In this document: positions 1 to 8,881 of the stretch, piece by piece
Numbering within the stretch: the stretch's first letter is position 1
How the letters are laid out: each line of letters starts with the position of its first letter
NCBI RefSeq assembly: GCF_030811715.1
Contig: NZ_JAUSRH010000010.1
Span: forward strand, 1 to 64,000
Direction of reading: 5' to 3'
Source: Sinomonas atrocyanea
GTDB lineage: Bacteria > Actinomycetota > Actinomycetes > Actinomycetales > Micrococcaceae
Length of the DNA: 64,000 nucleotides
Position numbers and translations under genes: made by a program
Notes under the pieces: model-generated
The model's input: the letters and a program-made list of their open reading frames with translations, nothing else
What the model was told of the DNA's origin: nothing
The model's database searches: none

Positions 1-137
1 TACTATCCCCCCCACACCCCGCCCCCCCCGGGGGGGCGGCGCGCGCGCCTGGGCCCCCCCCCCCGGGGGGGGGGGCGGGGGGGGGCGGGGGGGGGCCCCC
101 CCCCCCCCCCCGCCGCCCCCCCCTCCCCAGGGCCGGC
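1..137. other. G/C homopolymer stretch at window edge
   Basis: These bases are almost only G and C, in long single-base runs that switch from C to G and back. No codon structure, promoter or tRNA is visible. The runs are unlike any other intergenic sequence in the window. I think this is a sequencing or assembly artefact at a contig end. A real GC-rich terminator behind the gene ending at 138 is possible but could not be read reliably here. Confidence 0.6.
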
Positions 138-452
138 TCAGCCGCGCCGGAGGATCTCCGTGAGTGCCACGACGTCGCGCCTCGTGCGGCGCCGGCCCAC
201 GAGGAGCGGCACGCAGACCGCGGCGGCGATCCCCACCGCCATCGGAAGCACCCACGGCATCCAGGTCAGGCCCGCGATGTAGCCCGTGCCCGCGAAGACG
301 AGGACGATCCACACCAGGCACGCCGACGCCACGGCGGCACCCACCGGGAACATGATCCCGTAGGCGTCATGGTGGTGGTCGGCGGCCCAGGCGATGAAGC
401 CCGCGGCAGCCACCACGAGGATCACGATGACGAGCGACCAGACCGTCTCCAC
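138..452 (-). CDS. small multi-pass membrane protein
   Basis: I do not recognise the family. The product has about three hydrophobic segments, with an aspartate/histidine cluster (DHHHD) after the first, and a basic tail rich in Arg (GRRRTRRD), so the C-terminus is probably cytoplasmic. I chose the GTG at 452, which begins five bases after the stop of the DUF3107 gene. An ATG at 509 would give 123 residues but would overlap that gene by 53 bases. It probably follows DUF3107 in one transcript. The stop lies next to the homopolymer stretch, but the frame itself looks intact. Confidence 0.5.
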   Translation of the reverse strand: METVWSLVIVILVVAAAGFIAWAADHHHDAYGIMFPVGAAVASACLVWIVLVFAGTGYIAGLTWMPWVLPMAVGIAAAVCVPLLVGRRRTRRDVVALTEILRRG

Positions 453-456
453 GGTG

Positions 457-681
457 TCAGAGGGCGCCGAAGCCCACGCGGCGCGGCTCCTGCGCGCCCA
501 GTTCCACATAGCCGATCACGGCGGACGGCACGATCACCTGGCGGCCCTTCTCATCCTCGAGGCGCAGCTGCTTGCCGTCGGCGAGCGCCTCGGCGACGAG
601 CTTCGCGACCTCGTCCGCGTCCTTATTCGACTCGAGGATGATCTCGCGGCCGATGTTCTGGATGCCGATCTTGATTTCCAC
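457..681 (-). CDS. DUF3107 family protein
   Basis: A 74-residue soluble protein that matches the small actinobacterial DUF3107 family, which has no known function. The N-terminus MEIKIGIQNIGREI followed by a helix rich in Asp, Glu and Lys and the segment QVIVPSAVIGYVELG are typical. The start is GTG, with AAGGAG five bases upstream, so it has a good ribosome binding site. It lies between a small membrane protein downstream and a TetR regulator upstream on the same strand. A role cannot be inferred from sequence. Confidence 0.82.
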   Translation of the reverse strand: MEIKIGIQNIGREIILESNKDADEVAKLVAEALADGKQLRLEDEKGRQVIVPSAVIGYVELGAQEPRRVGFGAL

Positions 682-757
682 GTGACTCCTTGTGTCGGTG
701 AAGGCTGGAACGGAACCGAGCCTGCGCGCGGCGCTGCGACGGTTCCCTATGAGTACC

Positions 758-1381
758 TTAGGCCTCTTTGGGGAAGCGCGAGATCCCCTTCCACGCGAGC
801 CGCGACACGAGGTCCGCGGCCACGTCGATGTCGAGGGAGGACGACTTCTCGAGCCAGTACCTCGCGCTCACCTGGGCCAGGCCCGCGAGGCCGCGGCCGA
901 GGAGCTGGGCCTCGAGCAGGGGAAGCTTGGTGTCCGAGGCAATGACCTCGGCGATCGCCTCCGAGAATCCCCGGTTGAACGTCTCCAGGCGCGCTGCAAC
1001 GTCCGGGTCGTTGACGAGGTCCGACTGGAAGACGAGGCGGTGCGCCTGGTCGTCCGCGGCGATGAAGTCGAAGTAGGCCCGGATCACTGCGTTGACGCGC
1101 TCGCGGTTGTCCGTGGTGGAATCCAGCGCGCCCCGCATGAGCTCGGTGAGCGTGCCGAGGTGGCTGTCCAGGAGCGCAATGTACAGGTCGCGCTTCGACG
1201 GGAAGTGCTGGTACAGGACGGGCTTGCTGACCTGGGCGGTCTCTGCGATCTCGTCCATGGCGGCGCCGTGGTAGCCGTTGGCCGCGAAGACCTCGAGGGC
1301 GGCTGCCAAGAGCTGGGCACGCCGCTCGTCGCGTGGCATTCGGGGCGAGCGCGGGGTCGTGGCTCGCGGTTCGGTACTCAC
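758..1381 (-). CDS. TetR/AcrR family transcriptional regulator
   Basis: A DNA-binding regulator of 207 residues. The N-terminal helix-turn-helix (about residues 15-62) contains RRAQLLAAALEVFAANGY and VSKPVLYQHFPSKRDLY, the standard TetR signature. The C-terminal ligand-binding half is not diagnostic. I prefer the GTG at 1381 because GGAAAGG lies eight bases before it; an ATG further upstream at 1426 would only add a low-complexity tail. It is transcribed away from moeZ. Its target and ligand are unknown; the divergent moeZ start at 1536 and its own promoter are the nearest candidates. Confidence 0.88.
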   Translation of the reverse strand: MSTEPRATTPRSPRMPRDERRAQLLAAALEVFAANGYHGAAMDEIAETAQVSKPVLYQHFPSKRDLYIALLDSHLGTLTELMRGALDSTTDNRERVNAVIRAYFDFIAADDQAHRLVFQSDLVNDPDVAARLETFNRGFSEAIAEVIASDTKLPLLEAQLLGRGLAGLAQVSARYWLEKSSSLDIDVAADLVSRLAWKGISRFPKEA

Positions 1382-1523
1382 TGAAGCTGCCTTTCCGGGG
1401 GTCCGGGCCTGTGGAGCGTGGCCCAAACGGTAGTCCCACTCTACCCGGCGGTCATGACCCCACGCCGAATCGGCGAGCGTTCCACCGCTCGGGCACCGCT
1501 GGGTGCACGCCCACGGTCGGGCC

Positions 1524-1529
1524 TAGATT
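1524..1529 (+). promoter_or_regulatory. -10 box TAGATT of moeZ, leaderless type
   Basis: TAGATT is followed by GGAGGC and then the ATG at 1536, so transcription would begin at or beside the start codon. The spacer also resembles a ribosome binding site, so a short leader cannot be excluded. Confidence 0.45.
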
Positions 1530-1535
1530 GGAGGC

Positions 1536-2720
1536 ATGGCCACCTCGCAGTCACCGATACTTCCGCCGCTCGTCGAGCCGGCCGCGGAGCTCACCCCCGA
1601 GGAAGTGCAGCGCTACTCGCGCCACGTCATCATCCCGGAAATCGGCGACGTCGGGCAGCGCAGGCTCAAGAATGCCAAGGTCCTCGTGATGGGGGCCGGG
1701 GGACTGGGCTCGCCCGCCCTCCTCTACCTCGCGGCCGCGGGGGTCGGGACCCTCGGGATTGTCGACGACGACACCGTCGAGCTGTCCAACCTGCAGCGCC
1801 AGGTCATCCACGGCGTTTCCGGCGTGGGCCGCCCGAAGGCCGAATCGGCGCGGGACGCGATCCTCGAGCTCAACCCGCACGTGGACGTGCGCCTCCACGA
1901 GGTCCACCTCGACTCGTCCAACGCCCTCGAGGTGTTCGCCGACTACGACCTCATCCTCGACGGCACCGACAACTTCGCAACACGCTACCTCGTGAACGAT
2001 GCCGCCGCGATCCTCGGCAAGCCCTACGTGTGGGGCTCGATCTTCCGCTTCGACGGGCAGGTGAGCGTGTTCTGGGCCGAGCACGGGCCCACCTACCGCG
2101 ATGTCTTCCCCGAGCCGCCGCCGGCCGGCTCCGTGCCCTCCTGCGGCGAGGGCGGCGTGTTCGGCATGCTGTGCGCCGCGATCGGCGCCTCGATGGTCAC
2201 CGAAGCGGTCAAGCTCATCACCGGCGTCGGCACGACGCTCCTCGGCCGTGTCCAGCTCTACGACGCGCTCACGGCGACGTGGCGGGAGATCCGCGTCGCG
2301 AAGGACCCCGACGCCGCCCCGGTCACCGAGCTGGTGGACTACGAGGCGTTCTGCGGGGTCGCGCCCGCCGCCGATCCCGGAACCGAGCGCACCGTGACCG
2401 CCGGGCAGCTCGCCACCATGCTGGCCGCGCGCGAGGCCGGGCTGAGGGACTTCGAGCTCATCGACGTCCGCGAGCCGGGCGAGGCGTCCATCGTCTCCAT
2501 CCCCGGCGCCAGGCTCATCCCGCAGGGGCGCCTTCTCTCCGGCGAGGCCTGGGGCGAGCTTCCGCGGGACCGCGAGGTCGTCTTCCACTGCAAGGGCGGG
2601 GTGCGGTCTGCGAGCGTGCTCGCGGCCGCCGTGGACGCGGGCTTCTCCAAGGTCCGACACCTCGATGGGGGAGTGCTCGCCTGGGTCCGGGAGATCGAGC
2701 CCGAGAAGCCGGTCTACTGA
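1536..2720 (+). CDS. moeZ: adenylyltransferase/sulfurtransferase MoeZ
   Basis: This 394-residue protein joins a ThiF/MoeB-type E1 domain to a C-terminal rhodanese domain. It would adenylate the C-terminal glycine of a ubiquitin-like sulfur carrier (MoaD, ThiS or CysO type) and pass persulfide sulfur to it. The nucleotide loop GAGGLGSP is at residues 53-60, followed by IVDDDTVELSNLQRQ. The rhodanese active loop CKGGVRS places the catalytic cysteine at residue 352. The MoeB zinc CXXC pairs are absent: only a single Cys occurs in the PSCGEGG segment, as in actinobacterial MoeZ proteins. It is convergent with hemA, which ends 37 bases downstream. Confidence 0.9.
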   Translation: MATSQSPILPPLVEPAAELTPEEVQRYSRHVIIPEIGDVGQRRLKNAKVLVMGAGGLGSPALLYLAAAGVGTLGIVDDDTVELSNLQRQVIHGVSGVGRPKAESARDAILELNPHVDVRLHEVHLDSSNALEVFADYDLILDGTDNFATRYLVNDAAAILGKPYVWGSIFRFDGQVSVFWAEHGPTYRDVFPEPPPAGSVPSCGEGGVFGMLCAAIGASMVTEAVKLITGVGTTLLGRVQLYDALTATWREIRVAKDPDAAPVTELVDYEAFCGVAPAADPGTERTVTAGQLATMLAAREAGLRDFELIDVREPGEASIVSIPGARLIPQGRLLSGEAWGELPRDREVVFHCKGGVRSASVLAAAVDAGFSKVRHLDGGVLAWVREIEPEKPVY

Positions 2721-2757
2721 GGGTGGGCGCCGGTCGAGGGGGACCGCCAGGCCGGGC

Positions 2758-4104
2758 TCAGACGGCGCGGGAGTGGTCCACCGGGCAGTCTGCGTCGGCG
2801 GTCGCGCCGGCCTCGGTCCGGCCGGCGCCGTTGGCAGGGGCGACCATGCCGGGGATCGCCACGCTGATGCCGTAGAGCGCCTCGAGCGCCGCGAGGTACT
2901 CGCTCTCGCGGCCCTCCGCCGCGAGCTGCTTGGCCCGGACGGTCGGGGTGTGGAGGAGCTGCTTGACCATGCGGCGCATGGCGAACTCCACTTCCTCGGC
3001 GGCGGCCGTGCAGCCGTGGCGGGCGCGGACCTTCTCGATCTCGGCATCGAGCACCGCCATCGTGTGGCGCCGGAGGGCCACGATCGCGGCGTCGGCCTGG
3101 CGGGCCTGGCGTTCGGCCTCGAAGTCGGAGGCCGCGGCGGAGACGATGGCGCTGGCCTGGGCCAGGGACTCGGCCTGCTCTTCGGGCGCCGCGAGTCGCA
3201 CGGATTCGAGCGTGATCAGCTCCACACCCTCGAGCGTGCCCACGCCCGGGTCGAAGTCGTGGGTGAGGGCGAGGTCGATCACGATGAGCTGCTGCGGCGA
3301 GTCGTCGCGGATCGCTGCGAGCTCGACGGCCTCCATGGGGTTGTCCGAGCCGCTGCAGCCGATGAGCACATCCGCCTCCGCGATGGCCTGCGGCAGCCCG
3401 CTCACGCTCACGGCGACGCCGCCGCGGGCGGCCGCGAACTCGCGGGCGCGGCCCGACGAGGAGTAGACGGAGACCTGGGCGACGCCGCGTTCCTTCAGCA
3501 GGGCCATCGTGGCCCCGGCATAGGCGCCGGTGCCGAAGAGCACTGCCTTCTTGCCGTCCCAGGCGCGCTCCTCGGCCAGGTCCTCGGCCAGATCGAGCGC
3601 GACGGAGACGATGGACAGGCCGCGGCTGCCGAGCGCCGTCTGCGTTCCGACCTCCTTGGCCGTCTTGGACGCGTTCTGGAACAGGCGCACGAGTGCGGGG
3701 CTTGCCGTCCCCTGCTCCTGGGCGGAGATGAGGGCGCGGCGGACCTGTCCGGCAATCTCGCGCTCGCCGACTACCGCGGAATCGAGCCCAGAGCTGACGG
3801 AGAAGAGGTGGCGGGTCACATCACGGCCCTGGGCCAGGGCGAACGCCCGGGACACGCGGTCCTCGGCGATGCCGCTGCGGGCGCTGATCTCCGAGATGAT
3901 CGCCGAGCGCGCGGCCTCGACGTTCTCGTGGCTCGCCGCCTCGGCGTAGATCTCGTAGCGGTTGCAGGTTGCGAGCACCACGGCGCCCTCAAGGGCGGGG
4001 GAGGAGGTCGCGCCTGCGGCCACGGACGTAGCGCCGGTGCTCAATTGGGCAACGGTCTCAAGGTCGGTGTCGGCGTGAGTCGCCGTGAGGGAGAAAACAA
4101 CCAC
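2758..4104 (-). CDS. hemA: glutamyl-tRNA reductase
   Basis: First committed enzyme of C5 heme synthesis: it reduces glutamyl-tRNA(Glu) to glutamate-1-semialdehyde using NADPH. The catalytic cysteine sits in [10 protein letters not shown] (about residue 47), and the nucleotide-binding FGTGAYAG is near residues 190-197. The C-terminal dimerisation helices contain the usual [17 protein letters not shown] start it at the GTG at 4104, giving 448 residues, because homology begins at [16 protein letters not shown] and GGCAGGG lies upstream; a longer ATG at 4233 would run back into hemE. It is divergent from hemE, and the 108-base gap carries a candidate shared regulatory site. Confidence 0.93.
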   Translation of the reverse strand: MVVFSLTATHADTDLETVAQLSTGATSVAAGATSSPALEGAVVLATCNRYEIYAEAASHENVEAARSAIISEISARSGIAEDRVSRAFALAQGRDVTRHLFSVSSGLDSAVVGEREIAGQVRRALISAQEQGTASPALVRLFQNASKTAKEVGTQTALGSRGLSIVSVALDLAEDLAEERAWDGKKAVLFGTGAYAGATMALLKERGVAQVSVYSSSGRAREFAAARGGVAVSVSGLPQAIAEADVLIGCSGSDNPMEAVELAAIRDDSPQQLIVIDLALTHDFDPGVGTLEGVELITLESVRLAAPEEQAESLAQASAIVSAAASDFEAERQARQADAAIVALRRHTMAVLDAEIEKVRARHGCTAAAEEVEFAMRRMVKQLLHTPTVRAKQLAAEGRESEYLAALEALYGISVAIPGMVAPANGAGRTEAGATADADCPVDHSRAV

Positions 4105-4113
4105 AGCCCTGCC

Positions 4114-4119
4114 ATCATA
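4114..4119 (-). promoter_or_regulatory. -10 box of hemA
   Basis: Read on the minus strand this is TATGAT. TTTTCT lies 17 bases upstream as a weak -35. The GTG start is nine bases downstream, so the leader would be only a few bases. Confidence 0.4.
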
Positions 4120-4123
4120 GCTT

Positions 4124-4140
4124 TTCGCTCGGGTGTAGAA
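4124..4140 (+). promoter_or_regulatory. candidate heme-gene operator, half-matching copy
   Basis: The right arm GGGTGTAGAA is identical, in reverse complement, to TTCTACACCC of the perfect palindrome before chdC at 6800-6816. The left arm keeps only the outer TTC. The site lies between the putative -35 and -10 of hemA and about 75 bases before hemE, a position suited to repression of hemA or joint control of both. The regulator is unknown. Confidence 0.4.
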
Positions 4141-4212
4141 AACGTAGCCTGCAGCACACTCCTGTGACACCGTGTCGCCAAGGGGCTTGGAGGCGTTTGA
4201 GACAATCGGCGC

Positions 4213-5274
4213 ATGACACTCAGCCCAGACCACCCGCTCAAGGACGGACGGACGGCGCAGTCGCCGCTCATCACGGCATACCGCGGGGGCCGGCCGAGCC
4301 GGAAGCCCGTCTGGTTCATGCGCCAGGCCGGCCGCTCACTGCCCGAGTACCGCAAGGCCCGCGAGGGCGTGGGCATGCTCGAGGCCTGCCTGCGGCCCGA
4401 GCTCGCCGCAGAGATCACCCTCCAGCCGGTGCGCCGGCACGACGTCGACGCAGGGATCTTCTTCTCGGACATCGTCATCCCCCTCAAGCTCGCGGGCGTC
4501 GACGTGGACATCGTGCCCGGGGTGGGGCCCGTCCTCGCGAACCCCGTCCGCACCGAAGCGGACGTCGCTGCGCTCCCGCGCCTCACCGACGCGGCGCTCG
4601 AGCCGATCCGCGAGGCCGTCCGCCTCACAGTGGACGAGCTCGGCACCACGCCGCTGATCGGCTTCGCCGGCGCCCCCTTCACCGTTGCGGCGTACATGGT
4701 CGAGGGGCGCCCGTCGCGCGACCACCTCGGCCCCCGCACCATGATGCACGGCGATCCGGGCACGTGGGCCGCGCTCATGGCGTGGACCGCAGACGCCTCC
4801 GGTCGTTTCCTCCGCGCCCAGATCGAGGCGGGCGCCTCGGCGGGGCAGCTGTTCGACTCCTGGGCCGGCTCGCTCGGGCTCGAGGACTACCGCCGCTTCG
4901 TCGCTCCCTACTCGTCCCAGGCCCTCGACCACGTGCGCGACCTCGGCGCGCCGCTCGTGCACTTCGGCACCGGGACATCCGAGCTGCTGGGCGCGATGTA
5001 CGAGGTGGGCGTCGACGTCGTCGGCGTCGACTACCGCCTGCCGCTGCACGAGGCCAACCGCCGCCTCGGCGGCCGCGTGGTGCTGCAGGGCAACATCGAC
5101 CCCGCCCTGCTGGCGGCGCCGTGGAACACCCTCGAGGCGCATGTGCGCGAGGTCGTGAAGGGCGGCGCGTCCGCCCCCGGCCACGTGGTCAACCTCGGCC
5201 ACGGCGTGCCCCCGGAGACGGACCCGGAGGTCCTGACGCGCGTGGTCGAGCTCGTCCACTCGATCACCTACTGA
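4213..5274 (+). CDS. hemE: uroporphyrinogen decarboxylase
   Basis: Removes four acetate carboxyls from uroporphyrinogen III to give coproporphyrinogen III in the cytosol. The substrate-binding signature [14 protein letters not shown] lies at about residues 34-47, and GFAGAPFT and [12 protein letters not shown] are also conserved. The protein is 353 residues, a normal length. The ATG is preceded six bases upstream by GACAAT, a weak -10-like hexamer. Its stop TGA overlaps the ATG of the next gene, so hemE and cgoX are probably translationally coupled. Confidence 0.96.
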   Translation: MTLSPDHPLKDGRTAQSPLITAYRGGRPSRKPVWFMRQAGRSLPEYRKAREGVGMLEACLRPELAAEITLQPVRRHDVDAGIFFSDIVIPLKLAGVDVDIVPGVGPVLANPVRTEADVAALPRLTDAALEPIREAVRLTVDELGTTPLIGFAGAPFTVAAYMVEGRPSRDHLGPRTMMHGDPGTWAALMAWTADASGRFLRAQIEAGASAGQLFDSWAGSLGLEDYRRFVAPYSSQALDHVRDLGAPLVHFGTGTSELLGAMYEVGVDVVGVDYRLPLHEANRRLGGRVVLQGNIDPALLAAPWNTLEAHVREVVKGGASAPGHVVNLGHGVPPETDPEVLTRVVELVHSITY

Positions 5275-6773
5275 TGCCCGGCAGCGTGGCGCCCCGCGTC
5301 CTCGTGGCCGGCGGCGGCATCTCCGGGCTCGTCGCGGCCCTCGAGCTCCGGCGCGCGGGCCTCGAGGTGACCGTGCTCGAGGCGAGCGGCCGCTGGGGCG
5401 GCTGCATCGGGGAGCATGAGGTCGCGGGCCTGACGCTGGACAGCGGGGCCGAGTCCTTCGCGACTCGCACCGACGCGGTCCGCACCCTCGTCCGGGAGCT
5501 GGGGCTCGGCGAGGACATCGTTGCGCCGCACCCGGCCGGGGCCTGGGTCCTGCTGCCCGACGGGCCCCGCGAACTGCCCAAGACCGGCGTCCTTGGCATC
5601 CCTGCCAACCCCTGGGACCCCGAGGTCCGCAGGGCCCTGGGCGTGCGCGGCTCCGTGCGCGCCTCGCTGGACCGGTGGCTGCCCGTGCGCGAGCTGAGCC
5701 GGCAGGCGAGCGTGGCCGACCTCGTGCGCGCCCGGATGGGCCGGCGCGTCCTCGAGCGCCTCGTCGCGCCCGTTGTCGGGGGCGTCCACTCCGCGGATCC
5801 GGCGATGCTCGACGCCGACATGGTCGCCCCGGGCCTTCGCCGCCTCATGGCCGAGAAGGGTTCCCTGGCCGCCGCGGTCGCCGTCCAGCGCGGCGCGTCC
5901 CGCGGGCAGAAGGCCGGCTCCGCCGTGGCAGGCATCAGCGGCGGCCTCCACCGGATCGTTCAGGCGCTCGTGCACAGGCTCGAGGCAGACGGCGTCCGCC
6001 TCGTGCTGGGCCAGCGCGTGGACCGGCTGGACCGCTCTGCGGGCGACGACGGGGCGCCGCTGTGGCGCGTGGGCGCGGTGGCCCCGGCCGGCGACGGCCC
6101 AGAGGACGTGCCGGCACGCCCCGAGGAGCTCTACGAGGCCGAGGCCGTCGTGGTGGCGCTCGGTGGCCCGGCCGCCGTCGAACTCCTCTCCGACGCCGTC
6201 CCGGCGCTCGCAGGCCAGGAGCCGGTGCCCGGGCCGGAGGTCAAGCTCGTCACGCTCGTCCTCGACTGCCCGGCGCTCGACGCGCGCCCGCGCGGCACCG
6301 GCGTGCTCGTGGCGCCCCAGGTGCCGGGCATCGGTGCCAAGGCCCTGACGCACGCGACGGCCAAGTGGGACTGGCTCGCGGCCCGGGCCGGGGAGGGGAC
6401 GCACGTGGTCCGGCTCTCCTACGGCCGCGCAGGGGACCCGCCGGCCGGGATCGCCGGGGCGGGGGCCGAGCCCGAGACCGACGACGAACTGTTCGCCGCG
6501 GCCGTCCAGGACGCGTCGGCGCTGCTCGGAGTGGGGATCTCCCCGGACGACGTCCTCGGCTGGGACGTGGTGCGCTGGGAGGGCGCGCTCCCGTTCGCCA
6601 CGGTGGGCCACCGGGACCGGGTGGCCGCCATCCGCGGCCTCGTCGCAGCGCAGCCCGGCCTCGCCGTCGTGGGCGGATGGGCCTCCGGCAACGGCCTCGC
6701 CGCCGTGGTCCCCGACGCACGCGCCCAGGCCGTGGCGCTGGCCGCCGCCCTCGGGGGCGCCGAACCGGCGTGA
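5274..6773 (+). CDS. hemY: coproporphyrinogen III oxidase, HemY/CgoX type
   Basis: An FAD flavoprotein of 499 residues that oxidises a porphyrinogen. In Actinobacteria with HemQ it is expected to act on coproporphyrinogen III (the CgoX step) rather than protoporphyrinogen. The dinucleotide-binding motif GGGISGLVAALELRRAG begins at residue 13, with LEASGRWGG as the second FAD contact. The C-terminal VVGGWASGNGLAAVV is the second FAD-binding region of this family. The ATG at 5274 overlaps the hemE stop. A protoporphyrinogen-specific role is less likely because chdC and cpfC follow immediately. Confidence 0.92.
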   Translation: MPGSVAPRVLVAGGGISGLVAALELRRAGLEVTVLEASGRWGGCIGEHEVAGLTLDSGAESFATRTDAVRTLVRELGLGEDIVAPHPAGAWVLLPDGPRELPKTGVLGIPANPWDPEVRRALGVRGSVRASLDRWLPVRELSRQASVADLVRARMGRRVLERLVAPVVGGVHSADPAMLDADMVAPGLRRLMAEKGSLAAAVAVQRGASRGQKAGSAVAGISGGLHRIVQALVHRLEADGVRLVLGQRVDRLDRSAGDDGAPLWRVGAVAPAGDGPEDVPARPEELYEAEAVVVALGGPAAVELLSDAVPALAGQEPVPGPEVKLVTLVLDCPALDARPRGTGVLVAPQVPGIGAKALTHATAKWDWLAARAGEGTHVVRLSYGRAGDPPAGIAGAGAEPETDDELFAAAVQDASALLGVGISPDDVLGWDVVRWEGALPFATVGHRDRVAAIRGLVAAQPGLAVVGGWASGNGLAAVVPDARAQAVALAAALGGAEPA

Positions 6774-6799
6774 GGCACCCCGAGTGTGACTTTCACCAC

Positions 6800-6816
6800 T
6801 TCTACACCCTGTAGAA
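6800..6816 (+). promoter_or_regulatory. perfect palindrome before chdC (candidate operator)
   Basis: TTCTACACCCTGTAGAA has two perfect 7-base arms around CCC. It lies 46 bases before the chdC start in the only long gap (88 bases) of the hemE-to-hemB run. A related site occurs between hemA and hemE. It is too short and T-poor downstream to be a terminator, so an operator for a dimeric regulator fits best. Confidence 0.5.
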
Positions 6817-6861
6817 CATTTGAATTCGATTTGGCCCGCCCGAAGGAGCACACTGGTCACC

Positions 6862-7578
6862 ATGAGCCACACATCCGTCGAATCTGTCACCAAAGCCGCG
6901 GGCGAGGGTGACGCTGCAGAGCAGCAGTTCTTCACCCTCTGGACCGTGTTCCGCCGCGTCCCGGGCGCTGCCGCCCCCGCCGGAAGCGCCGTGACCGAGT
7001 TCGAGTCGCTCGTGGCGCGCCTCGCGTCCGCCGGCGTGACCGTCCGCGGCACCTACGACGTCTCCGCGATGCGCGCCGACGCCGACATCATGGTGTGGCT
7101 CCACGGGCCGCAGCCCGAGGCTCTCCAGCAGGGGGTCCGGGACATCCGCCGCAGCGAGCTCTTCGACGGCACCGAGATCGCATGGTCCGCGATGGGCGTG
7201 CACCGCGAGGCCGAGTTCGCCAAGGGCCACACCCCCGCGTTCTCCCGCGGCGTCGAGCCGAGCACATGGCTGACCGTGTACCCGTTCGTCCGCTCCTATG
7301 AGTGGTACCTGCTTCCCGCGGAGGAGCGCGCCCGCATGCTGCGCGACCACGGCATGCTCGGCCGTGACTTCCCGCAGGTCCTGTCCAACACCGTCTCCGC
7401 CTTCGCGCTCGGAGACTGGGAGTGGCTCCTCGCGCTCGAGGCCCCCGAGCTGGTGGACCTCGTCGACATGATGCGCCACCTGCGCTACACCGACGCCCGC
7501 AACCACGTCCGCGAGGAGGTCCCGTTCTACACGGGCCGCCGCATCTCCGCGGCCGAGATCGCCGAGGTGCTCGCGTGA
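6862..7578 (+). CDS. hemQ: coproheme decarboxylase HemQ/ChdC
   Basis: Last enzyme of the coproporphyrin-dependent route: it uses hydrogen peroxide to decarboxylate two propionates of coproheme, giving heme b. The 238-residue protein carries the actinobacterial signature WLTVYPFVRSYEWYLL, then ERARMLRDHGMLGRDFP and the C-terminal REEVPFYTG. The Tyr in VYPFVRSYEW is the expected catalytic residue. I chose the ATG at 6862 over an upstream ATG at 6820 because homology starts near QFFTLWTVF and AAGGAG lies just upstream. Its stop overlaps the GTG of hemH. Confidence 0.95.
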   Translation: MSHTSVESVTKAAGEGDAAEQQFFTLWTVFRRVPGAAAPAGSAVTEFESLVARLASAGVTVRGTYDVSAMRADADIMVWLHGPQPEALQQGVRDIRRSELFDGTEIAWSAMGVHREAEFAKGHTPAFSRGVEPSTWLTVYPFVRSYEWYLLPAEERARMLRDHGMLGRDFPQVLSNTVSAFALGDWEWLLALEAPELVDLVDMMRHLRYTDARNHVREEVPFYTGRRISAAEIAEVLA

Positions 7579-8879
7579 GCACGGATCCCACCGGAACGGT
7601 GCAGATCATGGTCGACGGCGCCGCCGCGCCTCTCGCTGCCAGCACCGCGGTCAACCCGGTCACGGAGGCCGGGCGTGCCGCGCCGACCGAGTACGACGCC
7701 ATCCTGCTGGCCTCGTTCGGCGGCCCCGAGGGCCAGGACGACGTCATCCCGTTCCTGCGGAACGTCACCCGCGGCCGGGGCATCCCCGACGAGCGCCTCG
7801 AGGAGGTCAGCCACCATTACCGCGCGTTCGGCGGCATCAGCCCGATCAACGCCCAGAACCGCGAGCTCAAGGCGGCGCTCGAGGCCGAGCTCGCCGCCCA
7901 GGGCATCGACGTGCCGGTGTACTGGGGCAACCGCAACTGGGACCCCTACATCCCGCAGACGCTCCAGGCGATCTACGACGCCGGGCACCGCAAGGTCCTC
8001 ATGCTCACCACGAGCGTCTACTCGTGCTACTCGAGCTGCCGGCAGTACCGCGAGGACATCGGCGTGGCGCTGACGGAGACCGGACTCGCGGGCCGCCTCC
8101 GGGTGGACAAGATCCGCCAGTACTTCGACCACCCCGGTTTCGTGGCCCCGTTCGTCGAGGGCGCCGCGGCGGGGCTCAAGCAGGTGCGCGAGGCCCTCGG
8201 AGCCGCCGACGGCTCGCGCGATGCCGAGATCCGCGTCCTGTTCTCCACGCACTCCATCCCGACCCGCGACGCGGAGGCCGCCGGCCGGTCCGAAGGCGAG
8301 CCGCGCACGTTCGAGGGCGGCTCGGCGTACGTGGCACAGCACCTCGCCAATGCCCGCGCGGTCATGGCCGCAGTCGGCGCGCCCGAGGTGAAGTGGGACC
8401 TCGTGTACCAGTCCCGCTCCGGCGCGCCGCACATCCCGTGGCTCGAGCCGGACATCAACGACCACATCAACGCCATCGCCGGCGGCGAGGGCGGCGGCGC
8501 CGGCGTCAGGGGCATCGTGATCGTCCCGCTCGGGTTCGTGAGCGACCACATGGAGGTCGCGTGGGACCTCGACACCGAGGCCCTCGAGACCTGCACCGAG
8601 CTCGGCATCGAGGCCGTCCGCGTTCCGACGCCGGGCGTGCACCGCGACTTCGTGGCGGGGCTCGTGGAGCTCCTCCGCGAGCGGATGGCCCGGGGCACCG
8701 TGGCAGACCGCCCGCACGTGAGCGACCTCGGCCCCTGGTACGACGTGTGCCGGCCCGGCTGCTGCGCGAACTTCCGCGCGGACAAGCCGGTCATCGCCGA
8801 GGAGGGCGTGCAGCTGGGCACGGCCCACGACCCGCGGCCGGAATCGGCAGCTGTCCAGCCGGACGGCGGCGAGGGCTGA
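7575..8879 (+). CDS. hemH: coproporphyrin III ferrochelatase HemH/CpfC
   Basis: Inserts ferrous iron into coproporphyrin III, the step before HemQ. The 434-residue protein has the family start AILLASFGGPEG after a non-conserved extension of about 38 residues, then SHHYRAFGGISPIN, FSTHSIP and the YQSRSGAPHIPWLEPDI segment. The C-terminus has a cysteine cluster (DVCRPGCCANF) and there are two cysteines in YSCYSSCRQY; actinobacterial ferrochelatases are known to bind a [2Fe-2S] cluster with such residues. The GTG start overlaps the hemQ stop by four bases. Confidence 0.94.
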   Translation: MSTDPTGTVQIMVDGAAAPLAASTAVNPVTEAGRAAPTEYDAILLASFGGPEGQDDVIPFLRNVTRGRGIPDERLEEVSHHYRAFGGISPINAQNRELKAALEAELAAQGIDVPVYWGNRNWDPYIPQTLQAIYDAGHRKVLMLTTSVYSCYSSCRQYREDIGVALTETGLAGRLRVDKIRQYFDHPGFVAPFVEGAAAGLKQVREALGAADGSRDAEIRVLFSTHSIPTRDAEAAGRSEGEPRTFEGGSAYVAQHLANARAVMAAVGAPEVKWDLVYQSRSGAPHIPWLEPDINDHINAIAGGEGGGAGVRGIVIVPLGFVSDHMEVAWDLDTEALETCTELGIEAVRVPTPGVHRDFVAGLVELLRERMARGTVADRPHVSDLGPWYDVCRPGCCANFRADKPVIAEEGVQLGTAHDPRPESAAVQPDGGEG

Positions 8880-8881
8880 GC

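Noticed and set aside
4164-5273. Apparent upstream extension of the CgoX frame across hemE
   Set aside because: The frame is open by chance; CgoX homology begins at the ATG at 5274, which overlaps the hemE stop.
7526-7536. TTCTACACGGG inside hemQ, similar to the heme palindrome arm
   Set aside because: It lies in conserved coding sequence (PFYTG) and lacks the second arm.
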